Positions 19,011 to 26,630 of a stretch of DNA of 64,000 nucleotides are shown one piece after another. Each line of letters begins with the position of its first letter. Position 1 is the stretch's first letter. A program made the position numbers and the translations under genes. The notes below the pieces were generated by a model. The model saw only the letters and a program-made list of their open reading frames with translations. It searched no databases and was not told where the DNA came from. The stretch lies in assembly GCF_000738435.1 (NCBI RefSeq), contig NZ_CP003984.1, positions 620,001-684,000 of the forward strand, read 5' to 3'. This stretch comes from Planktomarina temperata RCA23 (GTDB taxonomy: Bacteria; Pseudomonadota; Alphaproteobacteria; Rhodobacterales; Rhodobacteraceae).

Positions 19011-19227
19011 CGAGGCCTCGATTCTATTTCGTGTCCAGGATGTAGACGATATCGATACGATAACGCTACAGCTGACGTGCTTAAAATACCACTGTTTATG
19101 CGTCACCTGCAGATTCCTGCCGATGTCACGAGACGGGTTTTCACACGGCAGTAAATACGCCCAATGACGCTGGTTTTGCAACGCGTTTGCTCCTATACCA
19201 AGGGCAAGAAACCGATAAGGAGCCGTT

Positions 19228-19956
19228 ATGGCCTATGCAGTGCAATGGATTCGCTCTTTGCTGTTCAACATTCAGATGTATGTGGCAATGGTCATCGTGG
19301 CTATCGTCTTTCTGATTCCCATGATCTTCAGCCAAAAAGGCGCCTCGCTTGCGGCCAATGTCTATTGCTGGTGGGTGGTATGGTCAGCCCGTTGGATGAT
19401 TGGACTCAAAGTCCAAGTGCGCGGCACGGTTCCAAAAGGCGAAGTCTTGATCGCCGCCAAACACCAATCCTTTTTCGATATCATTGTGATTTTCAACTGC
19501 CTGGAGCGGTCGAAGTTCATCATGAAGCGACAACTGCTGTTTACGCCCATTGTTGGCCAATACGCCTATCGGCTCGGATGCATTCCTGTGAATCGTGGCA
19601 AGGGAGCGGCTGCCATACGCAAAATGCTTGCCGATGTTGCCTCCGGCCGCGTGGCGCCAGGGCAATTGGTGATCTACCCGCAAGGCACGCGCGTCGCGCC
19701 AGGCGACAAGAAAGTCTATAAGATGGGCTCGGGTGTTTTGTATCGCGAATTGCAGCAAGATTGCGTGCCGGTGGCTCTGAATACGGGGATTTTTTGGCCA
19801 AAACGCAGCATTTACCGCAAGCCGGGCATCGCGACCGTCGAGTTCATGGAGCCGATCCCAAAGGGCAAACCTGTGGCGGAGTTCATGGAATTGATGGAAG
19901 CGGCCGTGGAAGGGCGCTCACGCGAATTGATGGCCGAAGTGGGGTTCTACGAGTGA
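19228..19956 (+). CDS. plsC: 1-acyl-sn-glycerol-3-phosphate acyltransferase
   Basis: Makes phosphatidic acid from lysophosphatidic acid at the inner membrane. The 242-residue protein has an N-terminal membrane helix (~residues 15-35). It carries the acyltransferase motif H79-QSFF-D84, the substrate motif NRGKGAAAI near 123-131 and the YPQGTR motif near 150-155. AAGGAG precedes the ATG. A perfect 10-bp hairpin follows the stop. Confidence 0.93.
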   Translation: MAYAVQWIRSLLFNIQMYVAMVIVAIVFLIPMIFSQKGASLAANVYCWWVVWSARWMIGLKVQVRGTVPKGEVLIAAKHQSFFDIIVIFNCLERSKFIMKRQLLFTPIVGQYAYRLGCIPVNRGKGAAAIRKMLADVASGRVAPGQLVIYPQGTRVAPGDKKVYKMGSGVLYRELQQDCVPVALNTGIFWPKRSIYRKPGIATVEFMEPIPKGKPVAEFMELMEAAVEGRSRELMAEVGFYE

Positions 19957-19962
19957 GGCTGC

Positions 19963-19989
19963 GCCACGGGTTGGCGATGAACCCGTGGC
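19963..19989 (+). terminator. Hairpin after plsC
   Basis: Perfect 10-bp inverted repeat GCCACGGGTT/AACCCGTGGC with a 7-base loop, six bases after the plsC stop. No T-run follows, so termination may be inefficient or factor-assisted. The remaining bases to the VOC gene at 20216 show nothing else I can support. Confidence 0.55.
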
Positions 19990-20215
19990 GGAATTCTAAG
20001 ACAATAAGGTTCAAATCGGACATGGCGTAGCATCGCTGCGCCCGTCTCAGATTCAGTGCATGGTGTGAAAATCAGCGTCGCGTATAATGTGTGAAAGGCC
20101 GGGCAAGCTGGCGATGCGCGATGGTTTTCGCTGAAGTTCATTGACGTGAGTTTTGCCTTGAAATCGGGTGTTTTGGCTTCTACGGTTTAACGCACTACAT
20201 CACGAGGAGCGTAAA

Positions 20216-20605
20216 ATGCACTTTGGATACAGCATTATATATGTTGCAAGTGTTCCTGAAACCCTGGCCTTCTATGACAAGGCGTTTGGATTGCAAACGG
20301 GTTTCCTCCATGAAAGTGAACTTTATGGAGAGCTCAAAACCGGTGCCACAACCCTGGCTTTTGCGGCCGATGAAATGGCAAAGGTAAATGGCTTGCCTAT
20401 GCGCCCCAATCGCGCTGATGAGAGACCTGCGGGCTATGAGATTGCCTTGGTCACGGATGACCCGGAAAGCGCTTTTGACAAGGCCGTGAGTGCCGGCGCT
20501 GTGGCTGTGACCGCACCGCAAACAAAGCCTTGGGGGCAAATTGTAGGTTACCTGCGCGATAATAATGGGTGTCTTGTCGAAATTTGTTCGCCGGTCGGGG
20601 GATGA
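20216..20605 (+). CDS. VOC (glyoxalase/bleomycin-resistance fold) protein
   Basis: A 129-residue protein of two beta-alpha-beta-beta-beta modules typical of the vicinal oxygen chelate superfamily. ATG 20216 follows GAGGAG, and the sequence MHFGYSIIYVASVPETLAFYD is the usual first module. The second module starts at GYEIALVTDDPESAF. The C-terminal WGQIVGYLRDNNGCLVEICSP is typical and contains the usual acidic metal-ligand position. The substrate cannot be read. It is followed closely by a PPOX-fold gene and may be co-transcribed. Confidence 0.85.
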   Translation: MHFGYSIIYVASVPETLAFYDKAFGLQTGFLHESELYGELKTGATTLAFAADEMAKVNGLPMRPNRADERPAGYEIALVTDDPESAFDKAVSAGAVAVTAPQTKPWGQIVGYLRDNNGCLVEICSPVGG

Positions 20606-20645
20606 CAGATGCTGCCTTCGAAATTTCAAAGCAACTGGGGGCGCC

Positions 20646-21269
20646 ATGAGTGATCGGATTTTAAATTTGGCGCAGCTTGAGGCGCTTTATGACGAGCCTT
20701 CGCGCAACAGCTTGCTCAAAGTCGCGCGACATATTACGCCGGAATATGGCGCTTGGATCGGGGCCGCGCGGTTTTGTGTATTGAGCACAGTGGGCCCTGA
20801 CGGTACTGATGGCAGCCCGCGCGGGGATGCGGATCCAGTTGTGCATATCCAAGATCCGCAGACCCTCCTTATGCCCGACTGGCGCGGCAATAACCGTTTG
20901 GATTCCCTGCGCAATATCGTCGAAGATGGCCGGGTGTCTCTCATGTTCATGGTGCCCGGAAATTCGAATGTGGTACGCGTCAATGGCGATGCGCATCTTT
21001 CGGTGTCGGCGGCGCATCTTGCAAGGTTTGAGCGCAATGGCCAGCACCCACGCAGCCTGGTCGTGATATCCGTATCGGAGGTTTACAGCCAATGCGCCCG
21101 GGCGATCTTGCGGTCGGGGCTTTGGCAGGGGCAGGCTGCGCCTGATCTGCCGAGCATGGGCGATATTTTGCAAGCTCAAACTGCCGCAGCGGCCGAGCAG
21201 TCGGCACGGATCGACAGTGCGACCTATGAAAAAGACTGGCAGGCCCGGGTGACAAAATCCATGTGGTGA
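20646..21269 (+). CDS. Pyridoxamine-phosphate-oxidase-fold FMN protein
   Basis: A 207-residue protein of the split-barrel flavin family, resembling the MSMEG_1061 group of FMN-dependent PPOX proteins. The core FCVLSTVGPDGTDGSPRGD near residues 42-60, and RGNNRLDSLRNIVEDGRVSLMFMVPG near 81-106, are typical flavin-binding segments. SVSEVYSQCARAILRSGLW near 142-160 fits the same group. True PNPOx activity is unlikely; a redox or protective role is possible. It is convergent with accA. Confidence 0.85.
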   Translation: MSDRILNLAQLEALYDEPSRNSLLKVARHITPEYGAWIGAARFCVLSTVGPDGTDGSPRGDADPVVHIQDPQTLLMPDWRGNNRLDSLRNIVEDGRVSLMFMVPGNSNVVRVNGDAHLSVSAAHLARFERNGQHPRSLVVISVSEVYSQCARAILRSGLWQGQAAPDLPSMGDILQAQTAAAAEQSARIDSATYEKDWQARVTKSMW

Positions 21270-21283
21270 GCTGGGGTCGGCCC

Positions 21284-22246
21284 TTAGCTTGCCAAACCCT
21301 TGGTGCCCATATCTAGGAATTTTTGCCGCCGATCTTTCATCAAACTGTCTGGCTTTTTCTTGCCAAGCTCGTCGAGCAATTTGGCCAAAGTCTGTCCAAC
21401 CGCTTGCATGGTGGATTTCGGGTCGCGATGCGCGCCGCCCTTTGGCTCTGCAATGATTTGATCGCAAATGCCTAATGTCGTGAGGTCCTGCGCTGTGAGA
21501 CGCAGCGCCTCAGCCGCTTCGCGCATTTTTTCGGCGTCTTTCCAAAGGATGGAAGCGCAGCCCTCCGGGCTGATGACCGAGTAAATCGAATGCTCAAGCA
21601 TCACCAAACGGTTGGCCGTAGCAAAGGCCACCGCCCCACCTGATCCGCCTTCGCCAATAATGACAGAGATCAGAGGCACTGTCAGCTGCAAGCATTTTTC
21701 TGTTGATCGGGCAATAGCTTCGGATTGACCGCGCTCTTCTGCGCCCTTGCCGGGAAAGGCGCCGGGGGTATCGACCAGGGAGATGACGGGCAGGCCAAAC
21801 CGGTTGGCCAGATCCATCAAGCGGATGGCTTTGCGATAGCCTTCTGGCCGCGCCATGCCAAAATTGCGGGCGATGCGCGATTTGGTATCATGCCCTTTTT
21901 CATGACCAATGACCACAACAGGCCGGTCACCCAAACGGGCCAACCCGCCCATGATGGAATGATCATCGGCAAAATTGCGATCCCCGGCCAGCGGGGTGTA
22001 TTCTTGGAACAGCTCTTGAATATAATCTTTACAATGGGGCCGATCAGGATGGCGCGCCACCTGGCATTTGCGCCAAGGGGTGAGCTTGGCATAAAGCTCA
22101 TCGAGCAAGGCACGCGCTTTTTTGTCCAGCGCTTTGGCCTCAGCCTCAATGTCCATATCCTCATTATCACGGCCCATAGCGCGCAGCTCTTCAGCCTTGC
22201 CTTCGATCTCTGCTAAGGGGCGTTCAAATTCAAGATAGTTGGTCAT
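21284..22246 (-). CDS. accA: Acetyl-CoA carboxylase carboxyltransferase subunit alpha
   Basis: Subunit of the carboxyltransferase that makes malonyl-CoA for fatty-acid synthesis, working with AccD and biotinylated AccB. The ATG at 22246 gives [21 protein letters not shown] and 320 residues, the normal length. The carboxyltransferase core is visible in [23 protein letters not shown] and [41 protein letters not shown]. An upstream in-frame ATG at 22297 adds 17 unrelated residues. No accD is nearby. Confidence 0.96.
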   Translation of the reverse strand: MTNYLEFERPLAEIEGKAEELRAMGRDNEDMDIEAEAKALDKKARALLDELYAKLTPWRKCQVARHPDRPHCKDYIQELFQEYTPLAGDRNFADDHSIMGGLARLGDRPVVVIGHEKGHDTKSRIARNFGMARPEGYRKAIRLMDLANRFGLPVISLVDTPGAFPGKGAEERGQSEAIARSTEKCLQLTVPLISVIIGEGGSGGAVAFATANRLVMLEHSIYSVISPEGCASILWKDAEKMREAAEALRLTAQDLTTLGICDQIIAEPKGGAHRDPKSTMQAVGQTLAKLLDELGKKKPDSLMKDRRQKFLDMGTKGLAS

Positions 22247-22347
22247 GTCTGGCCTCAAAATGACGATTTGAAACCTATATGACCCCGGTGGCACCAAAGT
22301 GCAACAGAACTGCGTCAGATCGGCAAGTTTTGCCCGACCGCGTCCCT

Positions 22348-23307
22348 TTAGGCGCTGTTGATCATTTCATATTGTCGAACAATCACTTCGGCTTGTTTGA
22401 TGGAGGCGATATCGACCAAACGGCCTTTATAGACCGTGGCACCTTCGCCGTTTTCTTTTGCCTGTTGCATGGCAGCGAGAATGTCGCGGGCCTCGGCAAC
22501 AGCCTCTTCAGAGGGGGTGAAAACCTCATTGGCCAGTGCGATTTGCTTGGGATGGATCGCCCATTTGCCAACCATGCCAAGGGTGGCGGAACGGCGGGCC
22601 TGGGCACGGAAACCCGCGTCATCGCTGAAATCGCCAAAGGGTCCATCAACCGGCAAAACCCCATGGGTGCGACAGGCCGCGACGATAGCCGCCTGGGCCC
22701 AGTGCCAAGGATCTGACCAATGCTTGCTCTCGCCATGCTGCATATAGTAATTCTCTTGCGTGCCACCGATGCCCGTGGTCTGCATGCCCATAGAGGCCGC
22801 AAAATCAGCCGCACCCAAGGACATGGCCACAAGCCGCGGTGAGCTGGCGGCAATCTCTTCGACATGGGCCAGACCTGCGGCGCTTTCGATAATGACTTCA
22901 AAGGTGATGGGCTTGCGGCGTCCCTTGGCTGTTTCAATGGCTGTGGCCAAGGCATCGACGGCGTAGACATCAGAGGCACAGCCAACCTTTGGGATCATGA
23001 TTTGATCAAGCCGGTCTGAGGCGCGCTCCAAAAGATCCACAACGTCGCGGTACCAATAGGGGGTGTCGAGACCGTTAATTCGTACCGAGAGGGTCTTGCT
23101 GCCCCAATCAACGTCATGGGTCGCTTGAATGATGTTTTCGCGTGCGCTGTCTTTGTCGCTGGGCGCCACGCTGTCTTCGAGATCAAGATTGATCACATCT
23201 GCTGCACTGGCTGCCATTTTTTCAAACAGGGCGACGCGCGAACCGGGGCCGAACAATTGGCAGCGGTTGGGGCGCGCGACAGGGGTGGGTTGCAAACGAA
23301 ATGACAT
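22348..23307 (-). CDS. mcl1: L-malyl-CoA/beta-methylmalyl-CoA lyase
   Basis: A 319-residue enzyme close in length and start ([24 protein letters not shown]...) to the Mcl1 type of Rhodobacter. That enzyme cleaves beta-methylmalyl-CoA to glyoxylate and propionyl-CoA, and condenses acetyl-CoA with glyoxylate, in the ethylmalonyl-CoA pathway. The metal/acid motif [10 protein letters not shown] is near residues 36-45 and [10 protein letters not shown] near 140. The start at 23307 is favoured over 23352. Rhodobacteraceae using polyhydroxybutyrate precursors often run this pathway, which fits phaAB in the window, though other pathway genes are absent. Confidence 0.93.
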   Translation of the reverse strand: MSFRLQPTPVARPNRCQLFGPGSRVALFEKMAASAADVINLDLEDSVAPSDKDSARENIIQATHDVDWGSKTLSVRINGLDTPYWYRDVVDLLERASDRLDQIMIPKVGCASDVYAVDALATAIETAKGRRKPITFEVIIESAAGLAHVEEIAASSPRLVAMSLGAADFAASMGMQTTGIGGTQENYYMQHGESKHWSDPWHWAQAAIVAACRTHGVLPVDGPFGDFSDDAGFRAQARRSATLGMVGKWAIHPKQIALANEVFTPSEEAVAEARDILAAMQQAKENGEGATVYKGRLVDIASIKQAEVIVRQYEMINSA

Positions 23308-23593
23308 ATTGGACCTCGAGTAAGGAAATTTCAAGATTGGATGGCTTTGCAATATAATCTTGCGCAGGCAGTCGCAAGCGCAATTCTGTCACCCGGAGTG
23401 CGGGGATGATTCTGCGACGAATGCTGGCTGGATCGAGAGGAAGAACCAGTAAAAAATATAATCAGCATTAATATTCTAACAATATACTAATTTATCGAAT
23501 ATAAGTCCATCAAACAGTAATTTCCTGCCCAACAATGGGTGAAATTTCGCGATATGTGACGTAGATTGCGCGTAACAGCACTAGGAGATTGCC
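23308..23593. other. AT-rich divergent region between mcl1 and dgcN
   Basis: About 290 bases with no gene. From about 23445 to 23525 it is strongly AT-rich with alternating A/T runs, suitable for promoters of dgcN (plus) and mcl1 (minus). A good AGGAG for dgcN is at 23583-23587. No clear operator palindrome is obvious to me. Confidence 0.4.
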
Positions 23594-24595
23594 ATGATCC
23601 AGACCCCCTATCTATTGTTCCTCGGCGATGCGCCAGATCAGCTCGCCGCCAAAGTTGCCATCGGCATTAAAGATTGGCGCCCTGAGAATGCTGTGGCGCA
23701 GTTCCGCATGTCGGGATGCGGCGCGGATCTTGGGATTGCTGACATGTCGTTGCAAGAGGCAAAACACGCGGGGGCCAAGACTTTGGTCATCGGCGTGGCC
23801 AATCGTGGCGGGGTGATTTCTGAGGCCTGGAAAACTGTTCTGAAAGAGGCTCTGGCGATGGGCTATGATCTTGCGTCGGGCCTGCATAATTTGCTGCGCG
23901 ATGAAGCCGATTTGGTGGCAACAGCCGCGAAATATGGCGGTCAGCTGCATGATGTGCGCGTGCCCTCTGTGCAATATCCCATCGCCAATGGCAAAAAGCG
24001 AAGCGGCAAGCGGTGCTTGACCGTGGGGACGGATTGCTCTGTGGGCAAGATGTATACGGCGATGGCAATGGATGCGGAGATGCGTCAACGGGGGTTGAAA
24101 TCCACCTTCCGCGCAACGGGACAGACGGGGATTTTGATCACCGGGGGCGGTGTGCCTTTGGATGCGGTGATTGCCGATTTTATGGCGGGCTCCGTGGAGT
24201 ATTTAACACCAGATAATGACGCCGATCATTGGGATCACATCGAAGGGCAGGGCAGCCTGTTTCACGTGTCTTATTCGGGCGTGACCATGGCACTCATTCA
24301 TGGCGGTCAACCTGACGCGCTGATTTTGGGCCATGAGCCCACGCGCAGCCACATGCGCGGCTTGCCGGACTATCAGCAGCCCAGCTTGGAAGAGCTGCGC
24401 GATATGGCTTTGGCTCTGGCGCGGGTGGCCAATCCCGCGTGCCAGGTTGTGGGGATATCGGTCAATACCCAGCATATGTCTGAGGCCGAAGCAAAAAGTT
24501 ACTTGGCGGAAGTGGAAGAGCGTATGGGGCTTCCAACTGTGGATCCCATTCGCATCGGATCCGGCCGCCTGGTCGATGCGTTGATGGCGCTTTGA
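23594..24595 (+). CDS. dgcN: DUF1611-family protein, DgcN-like (D-glutamate N-acetyltransferase)
   Basis: A 333-residue protein of the DUF1611 family, with a P-loop-like GTDCSVGK at residues 145-152 followed by RATGQTGILITGGGVPLDA near 173-191. In marine bacteria the DUF1611 protein DgcN, paired with DgcA, is reported to acetylate D-glutamate to N-acetyl-D-glutamate, which DgcA then converts to the L-form. Here it is followed by a dipeptide-epimerase-like gene and a D-amino-acid transaminase, exactly that context. The family assignment is firm and the precise reaction is inferred from the pairing. Confidence 0.82.
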   Translation: MIQTPYLLFLGDAPDQLAAKVAIGIKDWRPENAVAQFRMSGCGADLGIADMSLQEAKHAGAKTLVIGVANRGGVISEAWKTVLKEALAMGYDLASGLHNLLRDEADLVATAAKYGGQLHDVRVPSVQYPIANGKKRSGKRCLTVGTDCSVGKMYTAMAMDAEMRQRGLKSTFRATGQTGILITGGGVPLDAVIADFMAGSVEYLTPDNDADHWDHIEGQGSLFHVSYSGVTMALIHGGQPDALILGHEPTRSHMRGLPDYQQPSLEELRDMALALARVANPACQVVGISVNTQHMSEAEAKSYLAEVEERMGLPTVDPIRIGSGRLVDALMAL

Positions 24596-24604
24596 TCCAA
24601 AGGA

Positions 24605-24664
24605 GCGGCGCCTGTCGGCGCCGCACAACTCTATGCCTGTCGCGCGGCGTCGCCGCTTGACAGG
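24605..24664. repeat. Two GC-rich hairpins between dgcN and dgcA
   Basis: Hairpin 1 is a perfect 8-bp stem GCGGCGCC/GGCGCCGC with a TGTC loop (24605-24624). Hairpin 2 is CCTGTC/GACAGG (24636-24664) enclosing a smaller GCGGC/GCCGC stem. Neither has a T-run. They may shape mRNA processing or partial termination between the two genes. Confidence 0.6.
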
Positions 24665-24705
24665 CCCGGGCTGCCGCGACAGCCTACGCGGCAAAGGACA
24701 TAAGG

Positions 24706-25674
24706 ATGGGTATGCGGATCACGGTTCAGCCAGAGACGTTTCAATTGGCGCAGGTTTTTACAATTTCGCGGGGCTCGCGCAGTCAAGCAGAGGTCTTGAC
24801 CGTTCGGATTGAGAAGGATGGGGTTATTGGCTGGGGCGAATGTGTGCCCTATGCGCGCTATGGCGAGAGCCTGGCTTCGGTGACTGCGCAGATCAACGCG
24901 CTGGGCCATATATCGCATGAGGAGCTGGGCGAGGCCCTGCCTGCGGGTGCGGCGCGCAACGCGGTTGATTGTGCTTTTTGGGATTTAGAGGCCAAGACCA
25001 GCGCTGTTTCGGTGGCACAGCGCGTTGGCTTGCAAGATCTTCAGCCGCAAATCACCGCCTATACCCTGTCTTTGGACAGTCCGGAGGCCATGGAGCGTCA
25101 AGCCCGGCTCAATGCACATCGGCCTTTGCTGAAAATCAAGCTGGGAACGCCTGATGATATGCCTCGGCTTGAGGCGGTACGGCGCGGCGCGCCCAAGGCA
25201 CGGATCATTGTGGACGCCAATGAAGGATGGAGCGCTGAGGTATACTCAGATCTCGCGCCGCATTTGCTGCGCCTTGGGGTCGAATTGGTCGAACAGCCTT
25301 TGCCAGCATCAGAAGATGACGCGCTTTTGGGCCTTGAGCGCCCATTGCCGATTTGTGCCGATGAGAGCTGCCATGATCGGAGCTCTTTGCCGCATATGCG
25401 TGGGAAGTATGATTATGCCAATATCAAATTGGATAAGACAGGCGGCTTGACCGAAGCCTTTGCCCTGCGCGATGCGGCGTTGGAGGCGGGTTTTGGTTTG
25501 ATGGTGGGGTGTATGGTTGGCAGTTCGCTGGCGATGGCTCCAGCAGTGCTTTTGGCGCAGGCCGCACAGTTCACCGATCTTGACGGGCCGCTGCTTTTGG
25601 CCGAAGACCGAGATCACGCTTTGAAATTTGACGCAGACGGTGTGCACCCGCCCGTCGCAGCCTTGTGGGGATAG
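24706..25674 (+). CDS. dgcA: Dipeptide-epimerase-family enzyme, DgcA-like (N-acetyl-glutamate racemase)
   Basis: A 322-residue member of the enolase superfamily, muconate-lactonizing subgroup. Catalytic features are visible: a KxK pair (K143/K145 in LLKIKLG), metal ligands D170 (VDANEGW), E196 (VEQPLP) and D219 (CADES), and the second lysine pair K241/K244 in NIKLDKTGG. This matches L-Ala-D/L-Glu epimerases and the later-named DgcA, which epimerises N-acetyl-D-glutamate. AAAGGA at 24693-24698 supports ATG 24706. The ATG at 24712 has a weaker claim. It lies four bases before the transaminase gene. Confidence 0.85.
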   Translation: MGMRITVQPETFQLAQVFTISRGSRSQAEVLTVRIEKDGVIGWGECVPYARYGESLASVTAQINALGHISHEELGEALPAGAARNAVDCAFWDLEAKTSAVSVAQRVGLQDLQPQITAYTLSLDSPEAMERQARLNAHRPLLKIKLGTPDDMPRLEAVRRGAPKARIIVDANEGWSAEVYSDLAPHLLRLGVELVEQPLPASEDDALLGLERPLPICADESCHDRSSLPHMRGKYDYANIKLDKTGGLTEAFALRDAALEAGFGLMVGCMVGSSLAMAPAVLLAQAAQFTDLDGPLLLAEDRDHALKFDADGVHPPVAALWG

Positions 25675-25678
25675 ACCA

Positions 25679-26539
25679 ATGACACGCACCGTATATGTAA
25701 ACGGCAAGTATTTGCCGGAAAATGAAGCGACGGTTTCAATTTTCGATCGAGGCTTTCTTTTCGCCGATGGCGTCTATGAGGTGACGTCGGTTTTGGATGG
25801 GAAGCTTATTGATTTTGATGGCCATGCGCGGCGTTTGGCGCGTTCACTGGGCGAGCTGGGCATGCGCAATCCGATTGCGACCGAAGATTTGCTTGAGGTG
25901 CACCGGGAGTTGGTCCGAGCGAACGGCATCGTTGAGGGGCTGATCTATTTGCAGATCACTCGCGGCGCGGCTGCTGATCGCGATTTTGCCTATCCCAGTG
26001 AAGACACGCCGCCGACCATCGTTTTGTTCACACAAAATAAACCAGGTCTTGCGGACAGCCCGATGGCGAAGACAGGCATTAAGGTGATCTCTATTGAGGA
26101 CCAGCGCTGGGCCCGCCGGGACATCAAGACCGTGCAATTGCTCTATCCTTCCATGGGCAAGATGATGGCCAAGGCCGCCGGCTGTGATGATGCTTGGATG
26201 GTTGAGGATGGTGCTGTCACAGAAGGCACCTCGAACAACGCCTATATCGTTAAAGGTGGCAAGATCATCACTCGGCATTTGTCGAATGACATTTTGCATG
26301 GCATCACCCGTGCCGCGGTGTTGCGCTTTGCCCGTGAAGCGCAAATGGAAGTGGAAGAGCGCGCCTTCACAGTGGCCGAAGCGCAGGATGCAGATGAGGC
26401 CTTTTTTACATCGGCTTCGGCCTTTGTGATGCCTGTGGTTGAGCTGGATGGTGCGGCGATTGGGACCGGTGCACCGGGGCCTGTGGCCACACGGTTGCGG
26501 GAAATCTATCTTGATGAGTCGCGCAAAGTGGCAATTTAA
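25679..26539 (+). CDS. dat: D-amino-acid transaminase
   Basis: A 286-residue fold-type IV PLP enzyme that interconverts D-alanine, D-glutamate and their 2-oxoacids. It begins MTRTVYVNGKYLPENEATV, and SIFDRGFLFADGVYEV near residues 22-37 is the family signature. The PLP lysine is in RRDIKTVQLL near 140-149, and TEGTSNN near 182-188 carries the conserved glutamate. It sits four bases after dgcA, so all three genes are probably co-expressed for D-amino-acid use or turnover. A branched-chain aminotransferase is an alternative, but the N-terminal pattern favours Dat. Confidence 0.88.
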   Translation: MTRTVYVNGKYLPENEATVSIFDRGFLFADGVYEVTSVLDGKLIDFDGHARRLARSLGELGMRNPIATEDLLEVHRELVRANGIVEGLIYLQITRGAAADRDFAYPSEDTPPTIVLFTQNKPGLADSPMAKTGIKVISIEDQRWARRDIKTVQLLYPSMGKMMAKAAGCDDAWMVEDGAVTEGTSNNAYIVKGGKIITRHLSNDILHGITRAAVLRFAREAQMEVEERAFTVAEAQDADEAFFTSASAFVMPVVELDGAAIGTGAPGPVATRLREIYLDESRKVAI

Positions 26540-26630
26540 TCGCATATCCTAGATGCCCGATGGCGGTGCGCCCGCTTTCTCTTGCTCGAATCTATGAAAT
26601 ACAGTTTGTTAGCCGAGCAAGGGTATTGTT

